This document shows, in pieces, positions 20,109 through 32,559 of a stretch of DNA of 36,917 nucleotides. This DNA is from Haplomitrium mnioides (lineage: Eukaryota > Marchantiophyta > Haplomitriopsida > Calobryales), in NCBI GenBank assembly GCA_049999725.1, contig JBNGIS010020701.1, positions 1 through 36,917 on the forward strand, read 5' to 3'. The translations under genes were made by a program, and so were the position numbers. The notes below the pieces were generated by a model. It was given only the letters and a program-made list of their open reading frames with translations. It was not told the origin of the DNA and did no database searches. Positions within the stretch are counted from its first letter, which is position 1. Each line of letters starts with the position of its first letter.

Positions 20109-20660
20109 TTCTTTATTTTCTTATAAATAACACAACCTTATTCTTGTACTATTATAATTTGTGAAGATCTCAAAGTTCCAAAGAATAGAGTGAGAATGTA
20201 TAAACACCAAGTGTGAAAATCTCCAAGTAAAGTAGCAAACAACAATATGTAGCAAAGAGGTGCTAATAATATGGTGATAATGTAGAAGACTATGTGTGAG
20301 TAACTTCAAAGAAGTTGACAACAACATTGTGATAATGTAAAAGACAATCTGTGAGTATCTCCAAGTAACTAGAGAGCAACATGATGAGAATGTAGAAGAC
20401 CAAGTGTGAAGATCTCCAAAGAGGTGTCAACAATGTGGTGAGAATGTAAACAAACATGTGTCAATATCTTGAAGTTAGTTGACAACAATATAGTGAGAAT
20501 GTAGAAGACAATGTGTGAGTATCTCCATGAGGTTGAGAATAATATGGTGAGAATGTAGAAGATAAGTTTTGAAGAACTTGAAGGAATTGCTAACAATGTG
20601 ATGTGAGTATCTCCAAGTAAGTTGACAACAATATGGTGAGAATATAGAAGATATAGTGTG
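20109..20660. repeat. 54-bp satellite, joined to a gypsy LTR scrap
   Basis: 20115-20155 (TTCTTATAAATAACACAACC) matches the reverse complement of the LTR at 28990-29160. From about 20190 units of about 54 bp follow (GAGAATGTAGAAGACAATGT, GAGTATCTCC, GACAACAATATGGT). Related units sit at 13100-13200 beside another LTR remnant. Confidence 0.8.
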
Positions 20661-20990
20661 AATTGAATTGTGTATCCTATAAGTACTAATTTACCGTAAG
20701 TATGAATCGTGCATCTTATAAGTACTAATGTACTGTACCGTAAGTATGAATTGTGCATCCTATGAGTACTAATTTACCATACCGTAAGTATGAATTGAGC
20801 ATCTTATGAGTACTAATTTACCGTATTGTAAGTATGAACTGTACATCCTATGAGTACTAATTACCGTACAATAAGTATGATTTATGAAACTTATTCTAAC
20901 TCATGTATGAAGCATTTCATGAGTACTATTTTACCTTAGTATGCAGTATCAAAAGAGCACTTTTCTATGGTCATGAGTACTTTTCTACTT
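20661..20990. repeat. Satellite array, left part
   Basis: About seven units of 40-47 bp built on AAGTATGAATTGTGCATC, TATGAGTACTAATTTACC. Same family as the long array at 24.5-29.0 kb, from which it is separated by the composite insertion. Confidence 0.85.
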
Positions 20991-21591
20991 GTTAGGGCAG
21001 GAGATAGGAGATTGAAGAAGCTTCCGGAAGAGCTTGTAGTGGAGCACAGGGATGAGCAGAATCATCGATGAGCAACAAAAGTGGCGTCTCTTGGCTATAT
21101 GGAAGTGCATTCTGTCAGTTGTTCAGAGCATGGTAAGTGGTGCAGTGCTCGGGCATTTGCCTGCACCAAAACACAATTCGTCATCGACTTATGATGTTGC
21201 TGCAGATTTGTGGTTCAAAGGAGGAGTGAAATTTTGTCTTTCTATTTTAGTATGCCTCCTATGGCTAAGGCCTCCATTTGTAGGGGGAGAGCAATTATTT
21301 CATGTTTTGCAATCAGCCTGGCTGGGAGAAGGTACAACCACCTTTCCTTCTTGATCTTGAAAATTTTGTAACACATCTGGCCACTTGAGGAAAGAAAAGA
21401 TAAAGCAAGGAAGGGGTGGAGCATGGTGCTTCAGTTGCGGAGGAGGCTTTTCTTGCGAGCTTGGAGGCCACAGTGAATCCTGCTTCACACTCTACTACTC
21501 ATCCATGGCAACAGCAGCAGCGATGGTGGAGACAGGGAAAAATCAAAAATGATAGAGGAGATCGACTCATGTTTTTATGAGGTGTTGCAAG

Positions 21592-21750
21592 ATGGTGAGG
21601 TTTGGAAGGTACGCGGCTGTTAGTGCCTTTGGTGCAACTACCATAGTTTATCATGCATTCCAAAGTCGAGAGCAGTTTTATCCAGCGATGCTGTACCTGG
21701 CCACCTCCAAGATCAGTCTGGTTCTTCTTCTCAATATGGTTCTTGTTATT
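21592..21750 (+). pseudogene. HRD1/synoviolin-type E3 ligase N-terminal fragment
   Basis: From ATG 21592 the frame reads MVRFGRYAAVSAFGATTIVY, then HAFQSREQFYPAMLYLATSK and ISLVLLLNMVLV. This is the N-terminal membrane segment of the ER-membrane ubiquitin ligase HRD1, whose plant copies have IYHAF-x-SRGQFYP and YLSTSKISLVLLLNM. About 50 of the usual 450-600 residues remain; the rest of the membrane domain and the RING are absent. A TGA follows at 21769. Confidence 0.85.
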
Positions 21751-21983
21751 ATTAGTGTTGTTGGGCATTGATCAAAGGCAGTTCTAGAAGCAGCGGGGAA
21801 GTATGGCGAAGAAGAGAAACAAGCAGCTTTTTAGTTTGATCAAGAAACAGATGGAGCAGGGAGCTTCAAATGCGGATGCATTTTTCTTTACCTTGGAGCT
21901 GAATCGTGCAGTGTGGTGAAAGTGGCGGGGGTCTTTCCACCTGCCGAATTCGAAGAGGAGCTCGCTGTACCTGGCAGAAAGAG

Positions 21984-22654
<671 letters not shown>

Positions 22655-22904
22655 TAGGCGCTGGAGCTGAAAGGCTTATCAGAGGCAGTTACAGTTCAGA
22701 TTCCCGACGAGCCCACAATTTCTCACGAGCAAGTGTGCCAAGTGGAAACATAAGCTGTCCTGTTACAGCAGATTCTGGTGGTTTAGAGACTCAATGTGGA
22801 AAGAATACACGTACTCCAGCAGGTGTCACTCTTGAGGTACACGTACAAGGTGAACGGCATGATCCAATGGCTGTGTATTGTGATGGTGCTGGTGAATCTT
22901 GTGG

Positions 22905-23074
22905 TAGCCTAGACAATCTGGTGACGAAATTTCTGTTCACCGAAGGCTATGTTGAAGCTGCTGAGAAATTTCAGATGGAATCGGGAACTCAACACAGATC
23001 TTGGAACAATCACATGTAGGTTGGATGTGCGGAAGGCAGGGCAGAGTGGAAGTGTTGAGGAGGCCATTGAAAAG
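22905..23074 (+). pseudogene. GID8/TWA1 (LisH-CTLH) fragment
   Basis: LDNLVTKFLFTEGYVEAAEK and FQMESGT are the LisH segment of GID8, a subunit of the CTLH/GID ubiquitin ligase. After a 1-base shift near 22990 comes TDLGTITCRLDVRKAGQSGS and VEEAIEK, the start of its CTLH part. The rest of the roughly 230-residue protein is missing. Confidence 0.8.
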
Positions 23075-24505
23075 AGGTTTGCATACTCTCTTGCTATTGC
23101 ACAATCGTTCCTGGGAATACTGGATCAATGGGCAGAAGTTGTACGAGAAACAAAGCAATCGGAAGTGGAAGAAATCAGGCCAATCTTCTGGAGCAGATCG
23201 CAAGAGCAGTACTGGGCTTTGTTTTGGTTGAGGGTGTTGCTGCAGGTAGAACATGGGAGATTCAAGCTACAATTCAGGGAAGAAGGGAGGTTTCTGAAAA
23301 AATTGTTTTGACAGGGAAGGCTACTGCAGAATCGTGTTGGCAAGAAAGATTTGGGTGCAGTTGAAGATCGATGATTGAGGAATGATGGGGTATGATGAGG
23401 ATGCACCAATACCACAAGGGTAGGAAGTATGTCATCTGTGAGAACTGAGTAGGAGTGGCAGATCTGGATTTAGGAGCTGAAAACAGAGTGTCATGGCTGC
23501 AGCAATGAAGAAGCTCCAAAAGGACAGAATCAAACATGAAGAACGAAGAAGATGATAGTAAAGGGATATTGTGAGTTGTATGTTCTGTTAGAAGTGTGTT
23601 GTTGCAGGTCTGGCCTAGGAATGGAGATCTGAGAAAATTAAAAAGAGAGACAGCAGTAGGCCAGCACTGTTTTGTGATTTTGTTGTAGGCTGCAGGGAGA
23701 TCAGAAGCATACCTTGTAGCTGGAGGCAGAACGTTTGTGTAGTAGTGTCATTGTGGAAGTGGAAGTTGGAGTGGAGAGAAAGGTGTGAAGTGCAAAAGCG
23801 TCATCATGGCTGAGTTTTCCCGTTACCTCCGGAGAGTGGCAGAAACTCAGTATGAAGATCTTGGATTGAGACCTGCTGTCGAGAACTGATGACACCAGCA
23901 GGGAGTTATGGCAGCTTGTCACTGTCATACATGGTGAGGCTGAATGGTCTGAATCGTTGTGTTGACTCCACAAGGTGAAGATCGCACGGAGTACATATGA
24001 GTAGTTTGTAATTTGAATTTCTGAAGATAAGGAGTTGGAAGATATGTCGCAGAGGAGATATGGATGTTAGTGATATTGAGTAGTAGTTGACCAGATTGCA
24101 GGAGATGCATCTGAAGTAGTTCGTAGGAGTGGAATTTTGAAGACATGGAGTTTGGATGATAGGAGGGTAGATATCTGGTTAGTAGTAGAGCAGAGTGCAA
24201 CAGTGCAGATGGGGATTTTGGACCTGGAGTATGACACCAGAGAATATAAAGTTATAAGCATTACATTTCAGCCCTCAGTGTGTTATTTGTATTTCAGCCC
24301 TCTTCTCTCACATGTTGTGTGTTTCATGTATGTTGTTTTACATATGTTAGTTTATATATGTATGTATGTCAGTTAGTTTACAGAACAGAGTAGGGCTCCT
24401 CCCTTTTGCCTTGCTCTGTTCCAAGCAGTGGTGCCAAGTGCCTGTCAGTAGTGTAAAAGAAAGCTCAGGGTTTATCCACTATGCCCGCTTGTCCCAACAC
24501 TACCT
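23075..24505. other. Right part of the composite insertion, content unidentified
   Basis: Open frames on both strands (such as 23128-23364 plus, 23701-23973 minus) show no domain I know. The plus frame NLLEQIARAVLGFVLVEGVA might be a further captured fragment. The last 330 bp contain TATATATG runs and GCCCTC repeats and could be an LTR-like end. Confidence 0.35.
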
Positions 24506-27500
24506 CACATATAAAACATCTAATGAGTGTTATACTAACTTAAGCATAAAGCATCTTATAAGCACTATTCCACTTCACCATGAAGTATCTCAAGAGTATT
24601 ATTCTACCTAAGTGTGAATTATCTCATGAGTACTATTCTACCTCAATGTATAAAGCATATTATGAGTATTATTAAGTATGAAATATCAATTTGTATAAAA
24701 CAATTTATGATTACTTCTCAATCAAAGAATGAAGTGTCTTATGAGCACTATGAAGTATATTCTACCTCATTGTATAAAGCATATTATGAGTATTATTAAG
24801 TATGAAATATCAATTTGTATAAAACAATTTATGATTACTTATCAATCAAAGAATGAAGTTTCTTATGAGCACTATAAAGTATATCATCAATTAAGGAAGA
24901 TCATGAATACCATTCTACTTAAATAAGAGATATCTTATGACTACTTTTCAATCGAAGAATAAAGTTGCTTATAAGCACTATAAAGTATATCATCATCAAT
25001 TCAAGGAAGATCATGAATACTATTCTACTTTAATAAGAGATATCTTATGAGAACTATTTTATCTCATGTATAAAGCATCTCAATAGTACTATTCTAGACC
25101 AGTATGAAAACATCATCTTATTAGTACTATTTTACCTCATATGTGAAGCATCTTATAAGTGAGTACTATACTACCAACTATCCAACCTCACCTATTAAGC
25201 ATCATCTAATGAGTGTCTAATGAGTACTATGCTACTTCTAATTCTATCTATGGTATGAAGCATCTCATGAATACTATTCTATCTCATGTATAAGAACATC
25301 ATCTTATAAGTACTATTCTTCTATTCTATTTTAAATATCTCATGAGTACTCTTTGGCATAAGAATGAAGTATCTCATATATATATTGTTTGACCAAAGAT
25401 TGAAATATTTTATTAACTCTATGAAATATATCATGAGCACTATGAACCAATTCATGAATACTATTACACCTAAATATGAAGTATCTTCTGAGCACTATGT
25501 TACCTCAAATATAGAGCATCTTGTGAATACCATTCTAGATTAGATTGAAGCGTCATCTCATGGGTACTATTCTAACTCATGTATGAGACATGTCATGAGT
25601 ACTTATCACTATGAAGTCTTTTATGAGCACCATAAAACCCCTCATAAATACTCTTCTACCTAAATATAAAGCATTTCATGAGGATTATTTTAACTAGTTA
25701 TAAAGAATCTCATGAGCTCCATTCTAGTATCAAACACCAGTTTATGAGAACTATTCTATCTCAAGTATGAAGAATCTCATAAGTACTATACTATCTAAGT
25801 ATGAAGTATCTTTGAGAGTAGTTTTATCTAGTGTATAAAACATCTTATTAGTGTTATTCTACTTTTACTTAAGAATGAATTATCTCATTAGCATTATTTT
25901 ATCTAAGGTATAAAGAATCTCATAATTACTATTCTATCTAAGTATGAAGTTTCTCATGATCACCAAAGTTAGGTGAAGCATAAGAAGTGATAGGTTGATA
26001 TTGAAGGATTGTAAAAAAGACAAGCTCCAGAACTCATTTGGTCTTCTAATGTGAAATTTTATTTTTCATTCTTCAAATAACGTTGAGATATGCAGTTTTC
26101 TCCCTCATTGATCTTTCTTCAATTGTCGTACTACTCAACTCAATTTTTAGTATCTAGATAAGCACCTCAAGGTCATGTTAATCCCTAAAGTTAGCACTCA
26201 TTATGCTTAGTCCTAGCAGTAATAAGCACTATTTTCTTACTAATAGAAGCATCTCATTAATACTATTCTAGATCAAGAATTAAACATCATCTCATAAGCA
26301 CTATTCTAACTCAAGTGTAAAGCATCTCACTAGTACTATTCTAATGAAGTATGAAGTATCCTGCAATCATTATTTAGCTAGATTATGAAGCATACTATGA
26401 TTAATATTCTACTTAAATATGAATTATCTTCTTAGCACTATTTTACCTCATATCTAAGCATCTTTTGAGGATTATTTTATCTCTTATCATCATTATTCCA
26501 CCTCTCGTATGAATCACCATCTCATGAGTACTCTTCTACCTCATATATGAATCATCATCTCATAAGAACTATTCTACCTCAAGTGTGAGATGCACCTCTT
26601 GTATGAATCACCATCTCATGAGTACTCTTCTACCTCACATATGATACATCATCTCATAAGAACTATTCTACCTGAAGTGTGAAGCATCTCATTAGTACTG
26701 TTCAACCTAAGAATGAACTACCTCATGAGTACTATAAAGTAGCTCATAAACACTATTTTACCATCTCATTAGTACTATTCAACCTAAGAATGAACTATTT
26801 TATAAGCACTAAAAAGTAGTTCATGAACACTATTCTACCAAAATATGAAGTATCTTATGAGTACTATTCTATATTAGGTATGAAGCATTTCATGAGTACT
26901 ATTCTAAATCAAGATTGAAGCATCATCTCATGAGAACTATTGGCATGAAGCATCTCATGAGTACTCTTTTGTCTAAGTATGACTATTCTAAGTCAAGATT
27001 GAAGCATCATCTCATGATAACTATTGGCATGAAGCTCTAATGAGTACTCTTCTATGTATGAAGTACTTTGTGAGCACTATTCTACCTCAAGTATTAAGCA
27101 TCTATAAGTACAATTTTACTTAAGTATGAATAGTCTCATGAAGATTATTCTACCATAGATATGAAGCATCTCATATAAGTACTATTTTAAATTGGCAAGA
27201 AGTATCTCATAATCACCATTATGACTTAGGTATGAAGCATCTCATTAGTGCCATTTCTAAATACCATATGAAACATCATCTTATGAGCACTGTTTTAGCT
27301 CATTTCATGAGTACTATTCTAGCTATTGAATAATCATGTATGAAGTATTTGTGACCAATATTCTACCTTAGATATGAGGCATATCATATAAGTTCTATTC
27401 AACTTAGGTGAAAAATATCTCATGATCACTATTTTGACTTTGGAAAATAGCATCTCATTAGTATTATTCTAAATCAAGTCTAAAGCATCATCTCATGAGT

Positions 27501-28985
27501 ACTATTCTAGCTCAAGTATAAAACATGTCACTAGTACTATTCAACCAAAGTCTAGAGTTTCTTGTGAGCACTATTTTACTTGAAGTGTGAAGCATCTCAT
27601 GAGTACAATTCCACGGTAAGTGTGAACTATCTCATGAGCATTATTTTATGCTATGTGTGAAACATCTCATAAATACTATTTCATCTAAGTATGAATTATC
27701 TCATGAGCACTATTCTGCCTTAGAATATCTCATGAGAACTATCAACTCTAGGTATGAAACATCTCATGAATACTATTCCATCTAAGTGTGAATTATCTTT
27801 TAAACACCACCAAACTTCTCAAGCATTGTCTCATGAGTATTATTCTAACTATGGTGTAAAGCATCTAGTGATTACTATTGAGTCCAAGAATGAATTATCT
27901 CATGAGCACTATGAAGTACATCATGCACTATAATATGGCTCATAAATACTATTTTACTTAAATATGAAGAATCTTATAACGATTATTCTACTTTAGATAT
28001 AAAGCATCTCATAAAAGCTATTCTAGATGAGAAATGAACCATCCTCTAATGAGTACTATTCTACCTTCTATATAAAGCATCATCTTATGGCATCATCTTA
28101 TGAGTACTATTCTACCTACAATTCTACCTCATGTATAAAGGCATCTCACATACATACATAGTTTAATCTAAGAATGAAGAATCTTATGAACACTATGAAT
28201 ATATATTAGTAGCACTGAAAACTATTATTCTACCTAAATATGAAGTATTTTGTAAGTACTTTTAGACCTAAGTATGAAGTATCTTATAAGCACTATAATG
28301 CCTTATATATGAAGTCTCTCATGAGTAATGTTCTATCTAAGCATGAATTTTCTCATGAGCACTATTCTACCTCATGTATGAAGCATCTCATAGGCATTCT
28401 TATACATCACATATAAAGCATCATCTCATGAGTAATATTCCACCTCATGTCAAAGCATCTTGTGACTACTATTTGAATTATAAATAAAGTATCTTATGAA
28501 CATTATGTAGTAAATAATGAGCACTATAAAGCAGCTAATGATTACTACTTTAATTTATTATGAATGATTACTACTTTACTTTATTATGCAGTATCTTATG
28601 AGAACTATTTTACTTAAATATAAAGTGTTTTATTAGCACTATTCTATTTTGGATAGAAAATATCTAATGAGTAGCATTCTACCCAAGTATGAAGCATCAT
28701 TTTATGATTACTATTTTTTCTCATATATGAAACATCTCATGAGTACTATTCTACCTTTGTATGAAGTATCTAATAAGCACTATTCTATGTCTAGGATAAA
28801 GCATCTCATAAGTACTAATCTACCTCACAAAACATCTAATAATGACTATTCTATTAGGCATGAAGCAATTTATGAACACTGTTCTACCTTAAATTTGAAG
28901 AATAGTCCATTATGAGCATTATTCTACCTTAGATTTGAAGAATAGTCCATACGTATGAAGTATCTCATAAGTACTTTCTCTAAAA
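24506..28985. repeat. 4.5-kb satellite array, about 35-bp unit
   Basis: More than a hundred diverged units of roughly 33-37 bp. The consensus is close to AAGTATGAAGCATCTCATGA followed by GTACTATTCTACCT. Most units contain the palindromes TCATGA and AGTACT next to each other. AT-rich, no gene. Open frames such as 28649-28915 are repeats read as codons. Confidence 0.93.
25965..26225. other. Non-satellite island inside the array
   Basis: About 260 bp lacking the repeat (AGGTGAAGCATAAGAAGTGA to TTAGTCCTAGCAGTAATAAG). No coding or mobile-element mark seen. Confidence 0.6.
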
Positions 28986-28989
28986 GAAT

Positions 28990-29160
28990 ACTATTCTCTA
29001 AAAGAACTCAAATATGAATTCGAAATTAGTAAGAACTCAATGATAACTCTAATAGAGTTATTCAACCAAATACCAATAAGAAAAGCCAAGGCCAATAATG
29101 TAATGGTACAAGCATAAGGTTGTGCTATTTATAAGAAAATAGAGAGGAGTGAAGGAAGTG
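28990..29160 (-). repeat. Truncated gypsy LTR, minus orientation
   Basis: On the minus strand it holds TTCTTATAAATAGCACAACC (TATA region) and AATAACTCTATTAGAGTTATC, ending GAGTTCTTTTA, as in the LTR that ends at 29532. No primer site follows; satellite adjoins directly, so it is a solo or broken LTR. Confidence 0.65.
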
Positions 29161-29532
29161 GTAGTGAGTCATTTGTAGGGTTAAGATTGGATTACTTGCC
29201 TTTGAAGTCACTTTTGGTGGACAGTCACTTTTAGGTTACTTGCATTCAAAGTCACTTTTGGTAGAGAGTCACCTTTAGGGTTGAAATGAGAAGTGACTTG
29301 TAAGTGAAGAAAGAGAGATGACACCCTCTTCTCTTGTATAAATATAAGGGCTTCTTAGCCCCACTTCTCATTCTAGAGTTCCTCTCGAATCACTTGGGTT
29401 CTTTGGTTGCTTGGATTTTGCTTGCACTCTTGGTCTTAGCTTGGACCTTGAGTTGCTTTTGGTTGAAGAACTCTATTAAAGTTCACCATGAGTTCTTACT
29501 CATTTGGATTTGATCTTTGAGATTCTTTTACA
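29161..29532 (+). repeat. 5' LTR of the plus-strand gypsy element
   Basis: Contains the TATA box TATAAATA (29337-29344), blocks AGAGTTCCTCTCGAATC and GAAGAACTCTATTAAAG, and ends TTTTACA directly before the primer site. The left edge is uncertain because it meets an inverted LTR at about 29160. Confidence 0.75.
29337..29344 (+). promoter_or_regulatory. TATA box of gypsy LTR promoter
   Basis: TATAAATA, conserved in position in the inverted LTRs (TTTATA at 13424-13431 and 36146-36153). Confidence 0.6.
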
Positions 29533-29533
29533 T

Positions 29534-29546
29534 TGGTATCAGAGCC
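29534..29546 (+). promoter_or_regulatory. Primer-binding site, initiator tRNA-Met type
   Basis: TGGTATCAGAGCC lies one base after the LTR end. It is the standard plant LTR-element site complementary to the 3' end of initiator tRNA-Met. Confidence 0.85.
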
Positions 29547-29570
29547 ACGGTTTGTTTTTTATGTGAGCTA

Positions 29571-30100
29571 CATGAAGAGTCAAGAGGAGGTGATTCCAGC
29601 AATGGAACAACCACTTGAACATATTTCACGCCTTTTGGAAGTGGGAATAAAAGAAAGAGCAATGTTTCGAGAAGAAAAGAGTTATGGGCGATTTCGAACG
29701 CCAAAAGCATATAATGGAAAGGTGACTTATGGTGCTTGTGAGAACTTTATTTTTGATTGTGAACAATATTTTGAAGCTACAAACATTAGAGAGGATAGTC
29801 GGCGAATTCTATTTGCAGCAAGCCAATTAGAAGGAGTTGCAAAGACTTGGTGGAGATATCAAATAGAACAAGCACAATGTGGATTTGTTGCTTCTATTGT
29901 TTCTTGGCATGAGTTCAAAGAATGATTGATTTCAAGATTTAGGGTTGTAAATGCTTCAAAAGTAGCAAGAGATTGATTGGCCAAATTGAAGCAACTTGGT
30001 ACATTGAGAAGTTATGTGACATTTTCAAGATACAATTATGCAAATTACTGATATAAGAGAAGAGTAAGCACTAGACCACTTTGTTTGAGAATTGAAGGCT
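29571..30100 (+). pseudogene. Gypsy gag, interrupted
   Basis: The frame after the primer site encodes FRTPKAYNGKVTYGACENFI, FDCEQYFEATNIREDSRRIL and FAASQLEGVAKTWWRYQIEQ, the capsid signature of plant gypsy gag. TGA at 29923 (FKE-stop-LISRF) and again at about 29974 (RD-stop-LAKLKQ) stand where an Arg is expected. No zinc knuckle is readable after it. Confidence 0.85.
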
Positions 30101-30269
30101 CACACGAGAATATAAGTTACTATGAGAGAGCCTACTCAATTAGAATAAGAAATGCGTATGGCGGAGCAGCAAGACTCGTTACTCACGGCTACAAAAGTAA
30201 GATCTCGTCCTCAACCATCTGAACAATGTTCTTCAAACCTTGCAAGCTCTAATGGAATTAAAATTCCGA

Positions 30270-30600
30270 CAAGAATTTGAGGTACCTTGTTTCATCTTGA
30301 TGGTATGATTGAAGAGCACTCTTGTAGAATGTTGGTCGATAGTGGAATTTTTTAAAATTCTATGTCACTACGTTTTGCTAAGATAATCAAAGCAAGATAT
30401 AGGCCTATCAAGAGGAGTGTTGTAACTATAGCTGATGGCCAAAAGCATGACGTGTTTTGCTCTCAAAAGCTATTCCTTTTAAGGATTGGAAAAGAGTATA
30501 CGGAATCTATGCAATTTGTTATTGCACTTGTATAATATGACATCATTTTAGGATTGCCTTAGCTTGAAGAAAGATCCGCTCAATTTGATTGAAGAAAGCG
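30270..30600 (+). pseudogene. Gypsy protease
   Basis: CRMLVDSGIF (active-site DSG kept), then VTIADGQKHDVF and YDIILGLP (usual DxILGMDWL) with stops between. A pepsin-like aspartic protease fold is known for this family. Confidence 0.75.
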
Positions 30601-30769
30601 ACAAATTCAAGCTACCTTACAAGGTAAGAAATTTCTTTGGGGTGTTCGACACCGTTGGTGAAGAAGCCTAAGTCAGTTCAACATGTTAATTCAGTGGAGC
30701 AAGAGTTGCATGTCTTTGCTATTTGGATTAAGCCCATCATGAACTTGAGCAAGGAGGGGGAAAATGTGT

Positions 30770-32140
30770 GCCTACCTTAATGATAGATGATATTTTGAAA
30801 GAGTTTGCGGATGTATTTCTGGAGGATTTGCCAAAGGAGTTACCAAACGATCGACGAATGTCTTTTCCAATTGAGTTGATGTCGGAAAGCACCTCTTATA
30901 ATCGACCTATATATTAGCCGTCACCACAAGAATTAGAGGAGCTTCAAAAGACATTGACGGATCTTCTTGAGAAGGATTTCATTCAACACAGTACTTCTTC
31001 TTGGGAGCTCTGGTGTTCTTTGTACCAAAGAAAGATGGTGGATTTTGTCTTTGTACATATTATCGAGGATTGAACAATCAAATAGTGAAGAATGCCTATC
31101 CTCTACCTCGTATTGATGATTTGTTGGATCAATTGAGTGGTGCACAATTCTTTTCTAAGTTGGATCTTTGAAGTGGCTATTGGCAAATTCCAATCAAGCC
31201 AAGTAATGTACCAAAGACAGCTTTTCACACAAGGTATGGGCATTTTGAGTGAAAAGTTCTTACATTTGGTCTTACTAATGCTCTGACGATATTTATGGAT
31301 CAAATGCATCAAGTTTTTGATGGGTTATTGGATAAATAAGTGTTGGTATTTTTGGACAACATCTTTATCTTTAGTAAAAGTGAAGTTGAGCGTCATGCTC
31401 ATCTCAAGGAGGTCTTACAATGACTATGCAATTGGAAGTTTTATTGCAAGAAGTCTAAGTGTGAGTTTTGGAAGCAAGAGGTGGCTTATCTAGGGCATAA
31501 AGTGTCTATGGATGGCATCAATATGGAGGAAGAGAAAATTAAAGCTATTGCAGGGTGGCCAACACCAAATGATGCAAAGGATGTTTGAGCTTTTAATGGA
31601 TTAGTAAGTTTTTATTGAAGATTCATTCATTACTATGTTCATATTGCTGCACCACTTACGGATTTACTAGGGAAGGATGTAAAGTTCAAGCGGACTACCA
31701 AAGAGCAAGTGACATTTCAACAACTCAAGGATGCGGTGACATCTCGTCCAATTCTGCAACCATATGATCCAAAGAGGCATTGTATAGTGGATTTTGGTGC
31801 TTCTAATTTTGCTATTGGAGTAGTTTTACAGTAAGAGTTTGAGGATGGAATTCATCCAATTGCATTCATATCATGCCGATTGAATGCGGTGGAGAGAAAT
31901 TATTCTAAAAGAGATCGAGAGCAATTAGCAATGGTTTATGCTACCAAGGTGTGGAGACACTATCTTTTAGGCAAACCTATACTTATGCGCACAGACCACA
32001 AGCCATTGCTTTAAGCAGTCCACTTGGAAAATATGACAAGTCATCATCATTGATGGGAAGATCAACTACAACTCTTTGATTTCAAGTTGGAGTACAAACT
32101 GGGAAGGCTTCACACTATTTCTGATACATTGTCTTGAAGA
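30770..32140 (+). pseudogene. Gypsy reverse transcriptase and RNase H
   Basis: EFADVFLEDLPKELPNDR opens it. After a frameshift near 30990 come [46 protein letters not shown]-stop-SGYWQIPI, VFLDNIFIFSK (catalytic Y-x-D-D is FLDN), then RNase H: DFGASNFAIGVVLQ, ERNYSKRDREQLAMVYATKV and TDHKPLL. Stops at 31169, 31586, 31616, 32051 and 32135 replace residues that relatives keep as Arg. Confidence 0.9.
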
Positions 32141-32266
32141 CCGGATCATTGAATAAATACACTAGAGATAGCAAATACTAGTATATTACATCTTGATGAA
32201 GCAACCAGTGATGGCTTTCGACAAAAGTTACAAGAAGACACTTTCTTTACTCTTGTTAGAGCACGT

Positions 32267-32542
32267 TTGGCGGTCCAAGATAGTAAGTATCATATCTTTT
32301 CCATTCAAGATGGTATTCTCTATCAAAGCCATCAAATATATGTTCCTCAAGATGATGCACTTCGAATGGCACATTTACAAGAAGCACATGATATTCCGAT
32401 TTTTGGGCATCTTGGAGTAGACAAGACTATGAAGTTGCTTCAACAGACTTGGTGGTGTCCAATCCTAGCTCGAGATGTTTGTGGCTTTGTTCATTCTTGT
32501 GAAAGTTTTGCCAAAATACGATCCACTTCATATTCTTTATGA
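32267..32542 (+). pseudogene. Gypsy integrase zinc-binding domain, truncated
   Basis: LRMAHLQEAHDIPIFGHLGV, DKTMKLLQQTWWCPILARDV and CGFVHSCESFAKIRS give the H-x-H...C-x2-C domain with the last Cys changed to Phe. The catalytic core is absent because the inverted relative starts here. Confidence 0.85.
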
Positions 32543-32559
32543 TCATCAAAAACTATAGA

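Larger units (their letters stand above)
29533..32542 (+). mobile_element. Decayed Ty3/gypsy element, plus strand
   Basis: Gag (29571-30100), protease (about 30270-30600), reverse transcriptase and RNase H (about 30770-32140) and the integrase zinc domain (32370-32520) follow the primer site in gypsy order. It breaks off inside integrase at about 32542, where an inverted relative begins. From about 30990 to 32542 one frame is kept without indels but holds about eleven stops. Confidence 0.9.

Noticed and set aside
13614-20113. 5-bp target duplication of the young copia
   Set aside because: Flanks TTTTC and TTCTT do not match; a TCTTT word is near both ends but not adjacent, so I do not claim it.
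21420-21490. CCHC zinc knuckle in CFSCGGGFSCELGGHSESC
   Set aside because: Spacing does not match C-x2-C-x4-H-x4-C, so a gag origin for this part of the insertion is not supported.
24506-28985. CRISPR-like array
   Set aside because: Units follow each other without unique spacers and the repeat is diverged; this is satellite DNA in a plant nucleus.
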